A DNA stretch of 64,000 nucleotides from Thalassospira sp. MCCC 1A01148 (GTDB lineage: Bacteria; Pseudomonadota; Alphaproteobacteria; Rhodospirillales; Thalassospiraceae), in NCBI RefSeq assembly GCF_001613795.1, contig NZ_LPVZ01000019.1:248001-312000 (forward strand). The letters are read 5' to 3'. The notes under the pieces were generated by a model. That model had not been told where the DNA came from and did no database searches. It saw only the letters and a list, made by a program, of their open reading frames with translations. A program made the position numbers and the translations under genes. Below, in pieces: positions 18,490-27,568 of the stretch. Each line of letters opens with the position of its first letter. Within the stretch, counting starts at the first letter, position 1.

Positions 18490-19487
18490 TTTGCACCTTC
18501 GGCCGTCAGATAATCCTGCGCCATTTGCAGGGTCCCTGCCGTAAAGCCCGTCCCCATTTCCTGTGCGGTCGGCGTTTCCGGATGGCTTGCGATCCAGGCG
18601 GTCAAAAGCAGGCGACGCAGCATCACAAAGCTATCAAGCATCCCCGCATCACTGGCCGAAAATGGCGCAACGGTCCTGTATCCTTCGATCCATGCTTCCT
18701 TAAGTGCCGGGATCATCGGATCAAGTTCGATAAAGCTGATCGCTGCCGCAAAGTCATAGCCAAACCACCCAAAACCGCAGTCATCGAAATCAATCACACC
18801 AAGTCGTTCACCATCGACCAACAGATTGGCCAAACGCAGATCGGCATGGATCAACCCGAACCGATCATTGCCCATCCCGAAAGCCGACAATTTCTGGTCA
18901 AGATGACTGCACAGTCGCTCAAGCAACGCCAGACCATCGCTATCAAGGCCGGGGGCTGCGCGCCAGTCTCCCCAATGCGGATTGGCACCAAGGGTGGTGT
19001 CAAAGGTCCAGCTTTTGCGGACAAAATTAACAGATCGCGTCCATTGCCGCGCATGCCCGTGCAGACGTGCACTGATCGCGCCCAGTTTGAAGAACCCATC
19101 AACCAATGCCTCATCGGCGGAAGGTTCAGAACCACTCATGAAATCAAAGGCAACCACATGGCGACTGACGCCCCCCTGATCGAATTCGGCGACCAGCGAC
19201 CCGTCACTGCGCAGGCGCGGCTTGGGTGTATCGACGACCTCAGCAGCACGAAGGGCATTGATCCAGGCCAATTCAGATTCGATTTCCGCGCGCGTGTGAT
19301 AGCCCGGTCGATGCACCCGCAAGATCAGCTTCGCACCACTGTTTGGGTCTGTTGCCAAAAAGGTCGCGTTTTCCGAAACGGTCAGTAATGACACATCGGT
19401 ATCTGGTGCCATGCCCCATCCGGGCAGAACCGATGCCGCCCCGGCCTTCAGGACATCAATCATGTTGTCATCGTAAATGCCGCCCAA
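18486..19487 (-). CDS. APH-family small-molecule kinase (hydroxylysine/ethanolamine kinase-like)
   Basis: 333 residues with the aminoglycoside/choline kinase fold. The catalytic loop is LIHADLRLANLLVD and the metal-binding motif is GVIDFDDCGFGWFGYD. The start is set by a strong CAGGAGG at 19494-19500 placed 6 bases before TTG 19487; the first ATG is at 19463, and the frame reaches 19574 without homology. It overlaps the PLP enzyme gene by 4 bp. In animals and some bacteria, kinases of this type phosphorylate hydroxylysine or ethanolamine before a phospho-lyase acts. Antibiotic resistance is unlikely in this setting. Confidence 0.8.
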   Translation of the reverse strand: MGGIYDDNMIDVLKAGAASVLPGWGMAPDTDVSLLTVSENATFLATDPNSGAKLILRVHRPGYHTRAEIESELAWINALRAAEVVDTPKPRLRSDGSLVAEFDQGGVSRHVVAFDFMSGSEPSADEALVDGFFKLGAISARLHGHARQWTRSVNFVRKSWTFDTTLGANPHWGDWRAAPGLDSDGLALLERLCSHLDQKLSAFGMGNDRFGLIHADLRLANLLVDGERLGVIDFDDCGFGWFGYDFAAAISFIELDPMIPALKEAWIEGYRTVAPFSASDAGMLDSFVMLRRLLLTAWIASHPETPTAQEMGTGFTAGTLQMAQDYLTAEGAK

Positions 19488-19550
19488 CCGGTGCCTCCTG
19501 TCGCTCAACCTTGACCGCCATTGGAACGGGGTTCCGTGCCGCCCCAGCGC

Positions 19551-19578
19551 CATTTTGTGAATAATGCGGCACAAAATG
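19551..19578. promoter_or_regulatory. Perfect 9-bp inverted repeat in the kinase/SDR divergent region
   Basis: CATTTTGTG (19551-19559) and CACAAAATG (19570-19578) are exact reverse complements with a 10-bp spacer. It lies 64 bp upstream of the kinase start in the 238-bp region shared with the divergent SDR gene. Half-site size and spacing suit a dimeric regulator. Confidence 0.45.
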
Positions 19579-19585
19579 TGTAACT

Positions 19586-19604
19586 TGCAACATTTTTTGT
19601 TGCA
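19586..19604. promoter_or_regulatory. TGCAACA inverted repeat related to the chemoreceptor palindromes
   Basis: TGCAACA (19586-19592), spacer TTTTT, TGTTGCA (19598-19604). The left arm lies in CTTGCAACAT, the same ten bases found before both chemoreceptor genes. It sits next to the CATTTTGTG repeat. A shared regulator is possible, but spacing differs (5 bp here, 3 bp in the receptor promoters). Confidence 0.4.
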
Positions 19605-19725
19605 TCACGGAATATTTCGACCAATCATCAAGAAAACATAACGCAGCGCACAATCAGGGAACCGGCAACAAGCGAACCCGGCAAAAGCTGGCGCATTGCC
19701 CAATGACTTCACGAAAGGATCGACC

Positions 19726-20505
19726 ATGCTGACTTCGATTTCCGGCAAAAGCGTCATCGTCACCGGTGGCTCCAAGGGCATTGGCAAGGGTATTGCCATG
19801 GTATTTGCCAGCAAGGGTGCAAAGGTCATGATCGCGGCCCGCACCGAAAAGGATGCCGCCGCAACGGTTGATGAAATCAAGGCAGCCGGGGGTACCGCCG
19901 ACAAATTCTTGTGCGATGTGTCAGATTTCGAACAGGTAAGCGCATTGGCCGAACACACTGCCAAGACCTTTGGCGGGATTGATATCCTGTGCGCCAATGC
20001 CGGCATCTTCCCACAGATCAAGATGGTCGACATGACAGCGGACGACTGGGATCAGGTGATGTCGACCAACCTTAAAAGCAGCTTTTTGTGCGTGAAGGCC
20101 TGTATCCCTTATTTCGAAAAAACCGGCAAGGGTCGCGTGGTGATCACATCCTCGATCACCGGGCCGGTAACGGGCTATCCGGGGTGGTCGCATTATGGCG
20201 CGTCGAAGGCCGGCCAGCTTGGCTTTATCAAGACCGCAGCCATGGAATTGTCACGCTATAACACGACGATCAATGCCGTCATGCCCGGCAATATCATGAC
20301 AGAAGGCCTTGCTGATCTTGGTCAGGAATATCTTGATTCCATGGCCAACTCGATCCCGCTCAAACGTCTGGGCAGTGTCGAGGATATTGCCAATGCCGCG
20401 CTGTTCTTTGCATCTGATGAAGCCGCCTACATCACCGGCCAGCAGATCGTGGTCGACGGTGGTCAGATACTGCCGGAATCGCTTGAGGCACTTGAGGAGA
20501 TCTAA
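19726..20505 (+). CDS. SDR family oxidoreductase, FabG-like
   Basis: 259 residues of a classical short-chain dehydrogenase. It has the cofactor motif TGGSKGIGKG (near residues 12-21), NAG at the end of strand 4, catalytic Ser in ITSSIT and YGASK, and an N/P-rich C-terminal part. Dipeptide AARTEKD after strand 2 suggests NADP(H) preference. ATG 19726 has AAGGA 6 bases upstream; the in-frame codon at 19696 is less likely. It is divergent from the kinase/phospho-lyase operon, so it may handle the aldehyde formed by that pair (inference). Substrate unknown. Confidence 0.85.
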   Translation: MLTSISGKSVIVTGGSKGIGKGIAMVFASKGAKVMIAARTEKDAAATVDEIKAAGGTADKFLCDVSDFEQVSALAEHTAKTFGGIDILCANAGIFPQIKMVDMTADDWDQVMSTNLKSSFLCVKACIPYFEKTGKGRVVITSSITGPVTGYPGWSHYGASKAGQLGFIKTAAMELSRYNTTINAVMPGNIMTEGLADLGQEYLDSMANSIPLKRLGSVEDIANAALFFASDEAAYITGQQIVVDGGQILPESLEALEEI

Positions 20506-20535
20506 GCTTCTACCCGCTTCAAAACCGGCACAGAA

Positions 20536-20580
20536 AAGCACAGACCGCATCGGAATCGCGATGCTGTCTGTGCTGTTTCT
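20536..20580 (+). terminator. Rho-independent terminator after the SDR gene
   Basis: A long stem AGCACAGAC/GTCTGTGCT with an inner GCATCG/CGATGC, followed by a T-rich run. It also separates the convergent reductase gene. Confidence 0.75.
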
Positions 20581-20586
20581 TTGTGA

Positions 20587-21120
20587 TTATGCCAAGCCGT
20601 ACTGGCTGCGCACGACGCCGGAATTGTATCGCTCGGATGCCAGCAGCCGGGGCTTGATCCCCCCGGCATCACGCCCGAACAATGAAATGCCATCGCCCAG
20701 CACTTCTGGAATCGTAAAGATATCAAGTTGATCAGCAAAGCCGCCAAACAGGAACTGTGTTACCACACTGCCCCCTCCAACGACCCAGATATCACCGTCT
20801 CCGGCCCGACGGTCACGCAACTGATCGACCAGTTCGATGATGCTCCCGCCATAGGCCTCGGTATTGGCGGGCCGGTCCCGGGGCAGATCCCGTGATGTCA
20901 GAACGATTGTGCGACGGGCCTCATAAGGCCAATCGCCAAATTCCATCACCTGATCAAAAGTGTTTCGCCCGATGATCAGGGTGCCAACGGAGTCCAGAAA
21001 GTCATCAAAGCCGAACTCGGCCGGGTCATATTCCCCCAACCAGTCCACCGCACCATTAGCGCGCGCAATGAAGCCATCCAGACTGACCGCGATGTAAATG
21101 CGGAACAGTTTTTTGCTCAT
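20587..21120 (-). CDS. Dihydrofolate reductase family protein (RibD C-terminal type)
   Basis: 177 residues. The opening FRIYIAVSLDGFIARANGAVDWL, the middle TLIIGRNTFDQV and IVLTSRDLP, and DIWVVGGGSVVTQFL match the small RibD C-terminal/DHFR-like reductases often annotated as YyaP/YwjB. These bind NADPH, but substrates are mostly unknown; it is unlikely to be the cell's folate enzyme. ATG 21120 is taken as start; the frame extends to a TTG at 21132. It converges on the SDR gene across the terminator. Confidence 0.85.
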   Translation of the reverse strand: MSKKLFRIYIAVSLDGFIARANGAVDWLGEYDPAEFGFDDFLDSVGTLIIGRNTFDQVMEFGDWPYEARRTIVLTSRDLPRDRPANTEAYGGSIIELVDQLRDRRAGDGDIWVVGGGSVVTQFLFGGFADQLDIFTIPEVLGDGISLFGRDAGGIKPRLLASERYNSGVVRSQYGLA

Positions 21121-21283
21121 GTCTATGTCCAACCGATATTGGGGTCTTTGCCCCTATTTTTTAGTCGGAAAATCATAGCAAAACACCAACCGCAAGTCGC
21201 AAGAAACAAGCACATAAAACCGGCCAATTTACATTATAGATGTCAAAAAGCCCGGTTTTCTGCCCTATTCTTAAGAATTGGGG

Positions 21284-22723
21284 CTAGCACTCGACCACGT
21301 TGACATTGACCGCAAGACCGCCCTGGCTGGTCTCCTTGTACTTGCTTTGCATGTCGAGTCCCGTCTGGCGCATGGTCTCGATCACCTTATCAAGCGACAC
21401 GGTATGCTGGCCGTCACCGCGCAAAGCCAGGCGTGCGGCGTTGATCGCCTTGACCGCGCCCATGGTGTTGCGTTCGATGCAAGGTACCTGCACCAGACCA
21501 CCAATCGGATCGCAGGTCAGACCAAGGTTATGTTCCATGCCGATTTCGGCAGCGTTTTCGACCTGCTCTGGCGTTCCACCAAGAACCGCACACAACGCAC
21601 CGGCCGCCATCGAACAGGCAACCCCAACTTCGCCCTGACAGCCAACTTCGGCCGCCGAGATTGAGGCACGCTTTTTATAGATCGACCCGATCGCCGCCGC
21701 GGTTAACAGAAATTCACGTATATTGTGCTGATTGGCATTGGCACCAAACTTTTCGTAGTAGCGCAGTACAGCCGGAATAACGCCCGCCGCCCCATTAGTC
21801 GGCGCGGTAACAACCCGCCCGCCTGCGGCATTTTCTTCGTTCACGGCCAGCGCATAAAGGTTAACCCAGTCAATCACGGTCAGCGGATCGCGCAGGCCCG
21901 CCTCGGGCTTCTCCGTCAGTTCTTTATAAAGCTTCGATGCCCGCCGCTTCACATTGAGCCCACCGGGCAAAATGCCATCGGTACGAATGCCACGGTCAAT
22001 GCAGCACATCATCGCATCATGAACGCGATCGACAAAAGCGATGGTTTCTTCTGGGCTGCGCCAGCTTTGCTCGTTCTCCATCATGATTTCCGCGATGGAT
22101 CGACCTTCGCGCTTGCAGATTTCCATAAGTTCATCCGCAGAAGAGAACGGAAATGGCAAGGTGATGTTATCACCGGAATACTCCGCCCCGTGATCATCGC
22201 TTGAGACGATAAAGCCACCCCCGACCGAAAAATATTCCTGGCTGTGGATCTTTAGGCCATCGCGGTCAAAGGCGGTAATGCGCATACCATTGGGATGCTG
22301 CGGCAGGGTTTCGGTGAAATGAAACACCAGATTGGTATCGCGGTTAAACGACACCGGATATTGGCCGTAAAGCTGCAGCAGGTTGGTTTCATCAATTGCC
22401 GCGACCGTTGGCACAATATCATCAGGATCAATGTTGCGCGGGCGCTTGCCATTCAGGCCCATGATCACGGCGGTATCGGTTGCGTGCCCCTTGCCCGTCA
22501 GGGCAAGCGAACCGTAAAGATCAACCACGACACTGCCGGTGTTTTGCAAAAGATTGCGCGATTCCAGTTCAAGGCAGAAACGATAACCCGCACGCATCGG
22601 GCCAACCGTATGCGAACTCGATGGGCCGATGCCGATCGTGTAAAGGTCGACAACCGACAGGTTGACGTCGTGCTGGGAATTGTTTTGCGATCCCGAAGAG
22701 GGATCGGTCGCGGGATTCGTCAT
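21284..22723 (-). CDS. sdaA: L-serine ammonia-lyase, single-chain iron-sulfur type
   Basis: 479 residues. It converts L-serine to pyruvate and ammonia with a [4Fe-4S] cluster. The N-terminal beta domain has [16 protein letters not shown]. The C-terminal alpha domain has [33 protein letters not shown] and [19 protein letters not shown] with the cluster cysteines. The start ATG 22723 has GGAGG 6-7 bases upstream. A tandem glycine riboswitch and a good promoter lie upstream, so expression probably rises with glycine, which is turned to serine by hydroxymethyltransferase and then deaminated here. Confidence 0.95.
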   Translation of the reverse strand: MTNPATDPSSGSQNNSQHDVNLSVVDLYTIGIGPSSSHTVGPMRAGYRFCLELESRNLLQNTGSVVVDLYGSLALTGKGHATDTAVIMGLNGKRPRNIDPDDIVPTVAAIDETNLLQLYGQYPVSFNRDTNLVFHFTETLPQHPNGMRITAFDRDGLKIHSQEYFSVGGGFIVSSDDHGAEYSGDNITLPFPFSSADELMEICKREGRSIAEIMMENEQSWRSPEETIAFVDRVHDAMMCCIDRGIRTDGILPGGLNVKRRASKLYKELTEKPEAGLRDPLTVIDWVNLYALAVNEENAAGGRVVTAPTNGAAGVIPAVLRYYEKFGANANQHNIREFLLTAAAIGSIYKKRASISAAEVGCQGEVGVACSMAAGALCAVLGGTPEQVENAAEIGMEHNLGLTCDPIGGLVQVPCIERNTMGAVKAINAARLALRGDGQHTVSLDKVIETMRQTGLDMQSKYKETSQGGLAVNVNVVEC

Positions 22724-22787
22724 CAAGGGCCTCCTTCACGGCTCAATAAAGCGCTTGTTTTCGCGCTGTTTACGAACCGGTGTTTTT

Positions 22788-23020
22788 GCCCCCTCTGTCC
22801 CTTGACCTGAGATTATCCGCCAACGCCCGATCATGATCGCGCAAATGGCGTTTATCCTTCGGTGGAAACCTGACCAGCGCTTTCTCCCAGACGCTTTTTG
22901 GTTTCTCTCTCCAGAGCCTCTATCCGTGACGGTCCATCTGCCTGAGAGTGTTTATGAGGCATTGCTCCTTCGGCGCCGTCCATCACGCAAATCGCATGAC
23001 ATCCGAACTCTCCCGTCACG
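22788..23020 (-). ncRNA. Tandem glycine riboswitch (gcvT type) in the sdaA leader
   Basis: Read on the minus strand, all conserved blocks of the two-aptamer class appear in order. Aptamer 1 (about 23017-22921) has ACGGGAGAG, GCGCCGAAGGAGCAA, CTCTCAGGCA and GGACCG. Aptamer 2 (about 22920-22790) has CTCTGGAGAGA, CACCGAAGGATAAACG, CTCAGGT and ACAGAGGGG. It ends about 65 bases before the sdaA start. The space between contains AGCGC/GCGCT, which could form a small switch hairpin, but no clear terminator, so control may act on translation. Confidence 0.93.
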
Positions 23021-23067
23021 GTGCGAAATGGCATTTCTGCCACCTCAGAGGTTCACCGTCAGATTGA

Positions 23068-23096
23068 ACACTATCTGCGTCTTTAGACACTGTCAA
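23068..23096 (-). promoter_or_regulatory. Candidate sigma-70 promoter of the riboswitch-sdaA transcript
   Basis: On the minus strand, a consensus TTGACA (23096-23091) is followed at 17 bp by TAGTGT (23073-23068). Transcription would start near 23061, about 40 bases before the riboswitch core. Confidence 0.6.
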
Positions 23097-23298
23097 AAGA
23101 ACTGGTGTGCATCTGCAAAATTTTCTGCGACGGATACTGTTACATACCGGCAATCGTGCTAAATTGCCGGGACAATTCATGCACCTGTTGTGTGCGAAGG
23201 TTGACCCACCCTGCCCGCATAACAGGATTAATGGCGAAACATCCCGTAAGTCACCATATTTACGGGACATTCAGCCTTTTACTTTATCTGTGGGGTTT

Positions 23299-24891
23299 AT
23301 GAACGTGACTGTATCGAATTCCGTAAAGCGCCCGCGCCCTGTGGTGCTGTGCATTCTGGATGGCTGGGGTTATCGCGAAGAAAGCAAGAACAACGCTGTT
23401 GCGCTTGCCAACACGCCTGTCTGGGATGACCTTTACGCCAATAACCCAACCGGGTTCCTCAAGGCCTGCGGTCTGGATGTTGGCCTGCCCGAAGGCCAGA
23501 TGGGCAATTCGGAAGTCGGTCACATGAACCTTGGTGCTGGCCGCGTCGTCATGCAGGAACTGCCCAAAATTGACGAGGCCGTCAAAACCGGCACCATCGC
23601 CGAAACCGACACCGTCAAAAAGATCATTGCCAAACTGTCCGATTCCAAGGGCGTCTGCCATATCGCGGGCCTTCTGTCCGAGGGCGGGGTGCATTCCCAT
23701 CAGGCGCACATGGCCGCCCTTGCCAAAATTATTGCGGCTGCCGGTGTACCGGTAAAAATCCACACCTATCTTGATGGTCGTGATACCGCACCGAAAAGTG
23801 CCGCCAAATTCCTTGAGAAATTCCGCGCCCTGATTGGCGATGCCAATGTTGAAATCGCCACAGTCACAGGCCGCTATTACGCCATGGACCGCGACAATCG
23901 CTGGGAACGCGTGAGCCAAGCCTATTTCACCATGGTTCAGGGCAAAAATTACGTCGATGGCCGCACAGCCGAAAGTGCCGAGGCCGCGATTGCCAGCGCC
24001 TATGAAGCCGACACCACAGACGAATTCGTCCTGCCGACCGTGATTGGCGATTATGCTGGTATAAAAGATGGCGATGGCCTTCTGATGACCAACTTCCGCG
24101 CGGACCGTGCGCGTGAAATTCTGGCCGCCCTCTGCGCACCGGATTTTGACGGGTTTGATCGCGGCACGCCGGTGAAATTCGCCGTGCAGGCCGGGATGGT
24201 CGAATATTCGTCCGAACATGCCAAATACATGGATGCGATCTATCCGCCGCAAACCCTGCCAAACATCTTTGGCGAAGTGGTTTCCAAGGCAGGCATGAAG
24301 CAGCTTCGCATTGCCGAAACCGAAAAATACCCGCATGTGTCCTTCTTCTTTAATGGCGGCGAAGAACAGGTCTTTGACGGCGAAGAACGCATTCTAGTCG
24401 CGTCCCCAAAAGTAGCGACCTATGACCTGCAGCCGGAAATGTCTGCGCCGGAAGTTACCGAAAAGCTGGTTGCGGCCATAAAGTCGGAAAAATACGACAC
24501 CATTATCCTGAATTTCGCGAACCCCGATATGGTCGGCCATAGCGGCATTCTTGAAGCGGCCATGAAGGCGGCAGAGGCCGTTGACAGCTGCCTTGGCAAG
24601 GTGATTGACGCGATCAAGTCGGTGGGCGGCGTTGCATTTGTCACCGCCGATCACGGTAACTGCGAAGTGATGGTCGATCCGGAAACCGGCGAACCGCACA
24701 CCGCACATACGCTTAATCTCGTTCCGACCATCCTTGTTAACGGTCCGGAAGGAGTAACATTGGAAGATGGGCGTTTGGCCGATGTCGCACCGACCCTGCT
24801 GCAATTGCTTGGCGTGCCGCAACCGGCCGAGATGACCGGAAAACCCTTGCTTAAGGGCATGAAAGAAAATGACGCGCTTCTTGCGAGCTAA
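23299..24891 (+). CDS. gpmI: 2,3-bisphosphoglycerate-independent phosphoglycerate mutase
   Basis: 530 residues of the alkaline phosphatase superfamily. It interconverts 3- and 2-phosphoglycerate using two manganese ions. Visible hallmarks are VVLCILDGWGYRE, the catalytic serine in MGNSEVGHMNLGAGR, DGRDTAPKSA, NFRADRAREI, NPDMVGHSG and FVTADHGNCEVM. ATG 23299 follows TGGGG; the frame is open to 23107 without homology. The gene overlaps the start of the envC-like gene by 23 bp. Another glycolytic gene, pgk, lies at 34 kb. Confidence 0.96.
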   Translation: MNVTVSNSVKRPRPVVLCILDGWGYREESKNNAVALANTPVWDDLYANNPTGFLKACGLDVGLPEGQMGNSEVGHMNLGAGRVVMQELPKIDEAVKTGTIAETDTVKKIIAKLSDSKGVCHIAGLLSEGGVHSHQAHMAALAKIIAAAGVPVKIHTYLDGRDTAPKSAAKFLEKFRALIGDANVEIATVTGRYYAMDRDNRWERVSQAYFTMVQGKNYVDGRTAESAEAAIASAYEADTTDEFVLPTVIGDYAGIKDGDGLLMTNFRADRAREILAALCAPDFDGFDRGTPVKFAVQAGMVEYSSEHAKYMDAIYPPQTLPNIFGEVVSKAGMKQLRIAETEKYPHVSFFFNGGEEQVFDGEERILVASPKVATYDLQPEMSAPEVTEKLVAAIKSEKYDTIILNFANPDMVGHSGILEAAMKAAEAVDSCLGKVIDAIKSVGGVAFVTADHGNCEVMVDPETGEPHTAHTLNLVPTILVNGPEGVTLEDGRLADVAPTLLQLLGVPQPAEMTGKPLLKGMKENDALLAS

Positions 24892-26236
24892 GCTAGCTTA
24901 TGAGATCGCCCTGCCTGCGCTGATCGCATTTGCGGTTCTTGCTGCAGGCGGGGCTGCGCCTTCTTTTGCCCAATCACTGCAAAAAGTTGATCAGCAACTC
25001 GATCAACTTGAAAACCAGCTTTCCGAACAGCAAAAACAGGAAGAATTCCTGTCACGCAAATCGCGTGAACTCTGGACCGAGGAACAAGCCCTTCAGTCCG
25101 AGGCGATTTCCGTCGCCAGACGCGCCCAGCGCCTTGAAACAACCCTGACCGATCTGGAAGATCAGCTAGAAAACCTTGAAGCGCGTGAAAAGGTTGCTGC
25201 CACCAGTCTGGAAGACAAGGCCGGGCAATATGCCCGCATTCTCATGGCCCTGCAGCGTCTTTCGACCACGCCGCCCGAGGCCGTCATTGCCCTGCCAACA
25301 TCGCCACAGGATACACTGCGTTCGGCAGTATTGCTGAAAGCCGCCCTGCCCGGTGTCGAGCAACACGCGCGTGACCTGCGCAAGGAACTGGGCGAGATCG
25401 CCACCCTGCGCGAAGATATCCGCAATCGTCGCAGCGAGTTGGCCGCCGCCACCCAAGAATTGCAGAACGAACGCGCATCCCTCTCAGCGTTGCTTGATGA
25501 AAAGCGCCGCCTGCGCGCCCAGACAGAGGCCGAAGCCGAAGAAGCCGCCGAGGCGGTCAGCGCGCTGGCCGATGAGGCAAAATCACTGGGCGAGCTTCTG
25601 CGCAATCTTCAAAACCGCGCCGAGGGCCTGCCGGTGCCGCGGTCACGTCCGGACATGCGGGTTGCAGCGCGCACCGAACCGGATGCCGATACGCTTGGCG
25701 CAACAACGATTGCCAAAAACACACCGCCACCACCACCCGAAAGCAAAACCGAACCCGCAAGCAGTAATGACAGCGGAACCAACGACACAAGCGACGAAGA
25801 AGAATTTGCCGTTGGCAGTTCAATCACACTGGCACAAGGCAACCTCAGGATGCCCGCCAGCGGTAAAGTCGTTACACTTTTTGGTGAAAAATCACGCGGC
25901 CCGGATGGTTTGACCGTAAACCGGTCGAAGGGAATTGAGATCAGCACACGCGCAAATGCACAGGTTGTCTCGCCTTTTGACGGCAAAGTTGTCTTTGCCG
26001 GGCCCTTCCGCGGTTATGGCCGACTCTTGATTATCGAACACGGCGAAGGATACCATAGCCTTATCGCCGGTTTTGATCGGCTCGACAGTGTGGTAGGACA
26101 ATATCTATTGGCGGGCGAACCTGTTGGTATTATGGGTGAAACTTCGCCAAAACTATATCTGGAGATGCGCCAGAACGGGGAAGCAATCAATCCGCTTCCA
26201 TGGCTGGCCTCGAAAAACGGCAAGGTAAGTGGATGA
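24869..26236 (+). CDS. EnvC-like murein hydrolase activator (degenerate LytM/M23)
   Basis: 455 residues. An export signal (hydrophobic stretch ending APSFAQ near residue 36) is followed by long coiled coils (about 40-240), an acidic/Pro-rich linker, and a C-terminal LytM domain (about 340-450). Active-site metal ligands are missing: KGIEI takes the place of HxGxD, and LYLEMR has Tyr where M23 enzymes have His. This is as in EnvC/NlpD activators, which switch on N-acetylmuramoyl amidases during division. It overlaps gpmI by 23 bp and ctpA by 4 bp, so the three are an operon. Confidence 0.88.
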   Translation: MTRFLRAKLAYEIALPALIAFAVLAAGGAAPSFAQSLQKVDQQLDQLENQLSEQQKQEEFLSRKSRELWTEEQALQSEAISVARRAQRLETTLTDLEDQLENLEAREKVAATSLEDKAGQYARILMALQRLSTTPPEAVIALPTSPQDTLRSAVLLKAALPGVEQHARDLRKELGEIATLREDIRNRRSELAAATQELQNERASLSALLDEKRRLRAQTEAEAEEAAEAVSALADEAKSLGELLRNLQNRAEGLPVPRSRPDMRVAARTEPDADTLGATTIAKNTPPPPPESKTEPASSNDSGTNDTSDEEEFAVGSSITLAQGNLRMPASGKVVTLFGEKSRGPDGLTVNRSKGIEISTRANAQVVSPFDGKVVFAGPFRGYGRLLIIEHGEGYHSLIAGFDRLDSVVGQYLLAGEPVGIMGETSPKLYLEMRQNGEAINPLPWLASKNGKVSG

Positions 26237-27534
26237 AAACCTCTCGATTGGCAGTACTCGCACTCGCGACCGGCATGACTCTCGGCCTTGCGTCGCCAGG
26301 TTTGGCGCAATCTTCAACCTCCTCGGCTGAGACCTATCGCCTGCTCAATCTGTTCGGTGATGTATTCGAACAGGTCAAAGGCAAATATGTCGAAGACGTC
26401 GATGACAAACAACTGATCGAAGCAGCCATCAACGGCATGCTGACGTCGCTTGATCCGCATTCGTCATATCTGAATATGGATAATTTCGAGGAAATGCAGG
26501 TCGATACCCGCGGCGAATTCGGCGGCCTTGGCATCGAAGTCACCATGGAAGACGGCTTTGTTAAAGTCATCGCGCCGATCTATGACACCCCGGCCGAAAA
26601 GGCCGGTCTGCAGCCGGGCGACTTCATCACCCATATTGACGGCACCGCCATTCGCGGCATGACGCTAAATGACGCGGTCGAAATGATGCGCGGCAAGGTC
26701 AATACCGACATTGTCCTGACCATCATCCGCAAGGGTGAACAGGCACCGTTCGATGTTACCCTGACCCGTGCTGTCATCAAGATCCAGTCAGTACGCGCCG
26801 AGCCCAGAGACGATGTCGGCTATATCCGCATCACCAAATTCAATGAACAGACCTCTAGTGGCCTGCAGCGCGCCATTGCTGACATGCGCGAAGAAATCGG
26901 CCCGGAAATCAAGGGTCTGGTCATTGATCTGCGCAACAACCCGGGCGGTTTGCTTGACCAGGCGATCTCGGTTTCCGATGCCTTCCTTGATAAGGGCGAA
27001 ATCGTATCGACCCGCCCGCGTGATACCGAGAATACCGAACGTTACAACGCACGCAGTGGTGACCTCAGCGAAGGTTTGCCGATTGTGGTTCTGATCAATG
27101 ATGGCTCTGCCTCGGCATCGGAAATCGTCGCGGGTGCCCTTCAGGATCACCGTCGCGCTGTCATCATGGGCACGCGCAGCTTTGGCAAGGGATCGGTTCA
27201 GACCATCCTGCCAATGCCGGGCAACGTCGCCCTTCGTTTGACCACTGCGCGCTATTACACGCCATCTGGCAAATCCATTCAGGAAGTGGGCATCGTGCCG
27301 GACATCATCGTTCCGCAGGCACGCGTCGAAAGCATCGAAGCCGAAACCCGTCGTTCGGAAGCGTCCCTGAGCGGGGCCCTTCGCAATGAGGACGAAGGCA
27401 TCAGTGATGAAGAAAAGGATGCAAACTCCCGCCGTGACGAGGCCGAGCAGCTGGCGGTTGACGACTATCAGCTGTCGCGGGCGCTTGACATGATCCGGGG
27501 TATTTCCCTGTTTGGCCCACGTCCGAATGGATAA
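26233..27534 (+). CDS. ctpA: Carboxy-terminal processing protease, S41 family
   Basis: 433 residues with an N-terminal signal peptide ending SPGLAQ (about residue 27). A PDZ domain (GGLGIEVTMEDGFVKV, AGLQPGDFITHIDG) precedes the S41 catalytic core with Ser in NDGSASASEIVAGAL and Lys in GTRSFGKGSVQT. CtpA trims periplasmic proteins, including cell-wall hydrolases, from the C-terminus. ATG 26233 forms an ATGA overlap with the envC-like gene. The C-terminal 70 residues are acidic and variable. Confidence 0.95.
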   Translation: MKTSRLAVLALATGMTLGLASPGLAQSSTSSAETYRLLNLFGDVFEQVKGKYVEDVDDKQLIEAAINGMLTSLDPHSSYLNMDNFEEMQVDTRGEFGGLGIEVTMEDGFVKVIAPIYDTPAEKAGLQPGDFITHIDGTAIRGMTLNDAVEMMRGKVNTDIVLTIIRKGEQAPFDVTLTRAVIKIQSVRAEPRDDVGYIRITKFNEQTSSGLQRAIADMREEIGPEIKGLVIDLRNNPGGLLDQAISVSDAFLDKGEIVSTRPRDTENTERYNARSGDLSEGLPIVVLINDGSASASEIVAGALQDHRRAVIMGTRSFGKGSVQTILPMPGNVALRLTTARYYTPSGKSIQEVGIVPDIIVPQARVESIEAETRRSEASLSGALRNEDEGISDEEKDANSRRDEAEQLAVDDYQLSRALDMIRGISLFGPRPNG

Positions 27535-27568
27535 GGTTGGGCTTGGCATCGTGAAAGACTAGCTGTTC

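Noticed and set aside
23284..24336. 350-codon minus-strand frame
   Set aside because: Shadow of gpmI.
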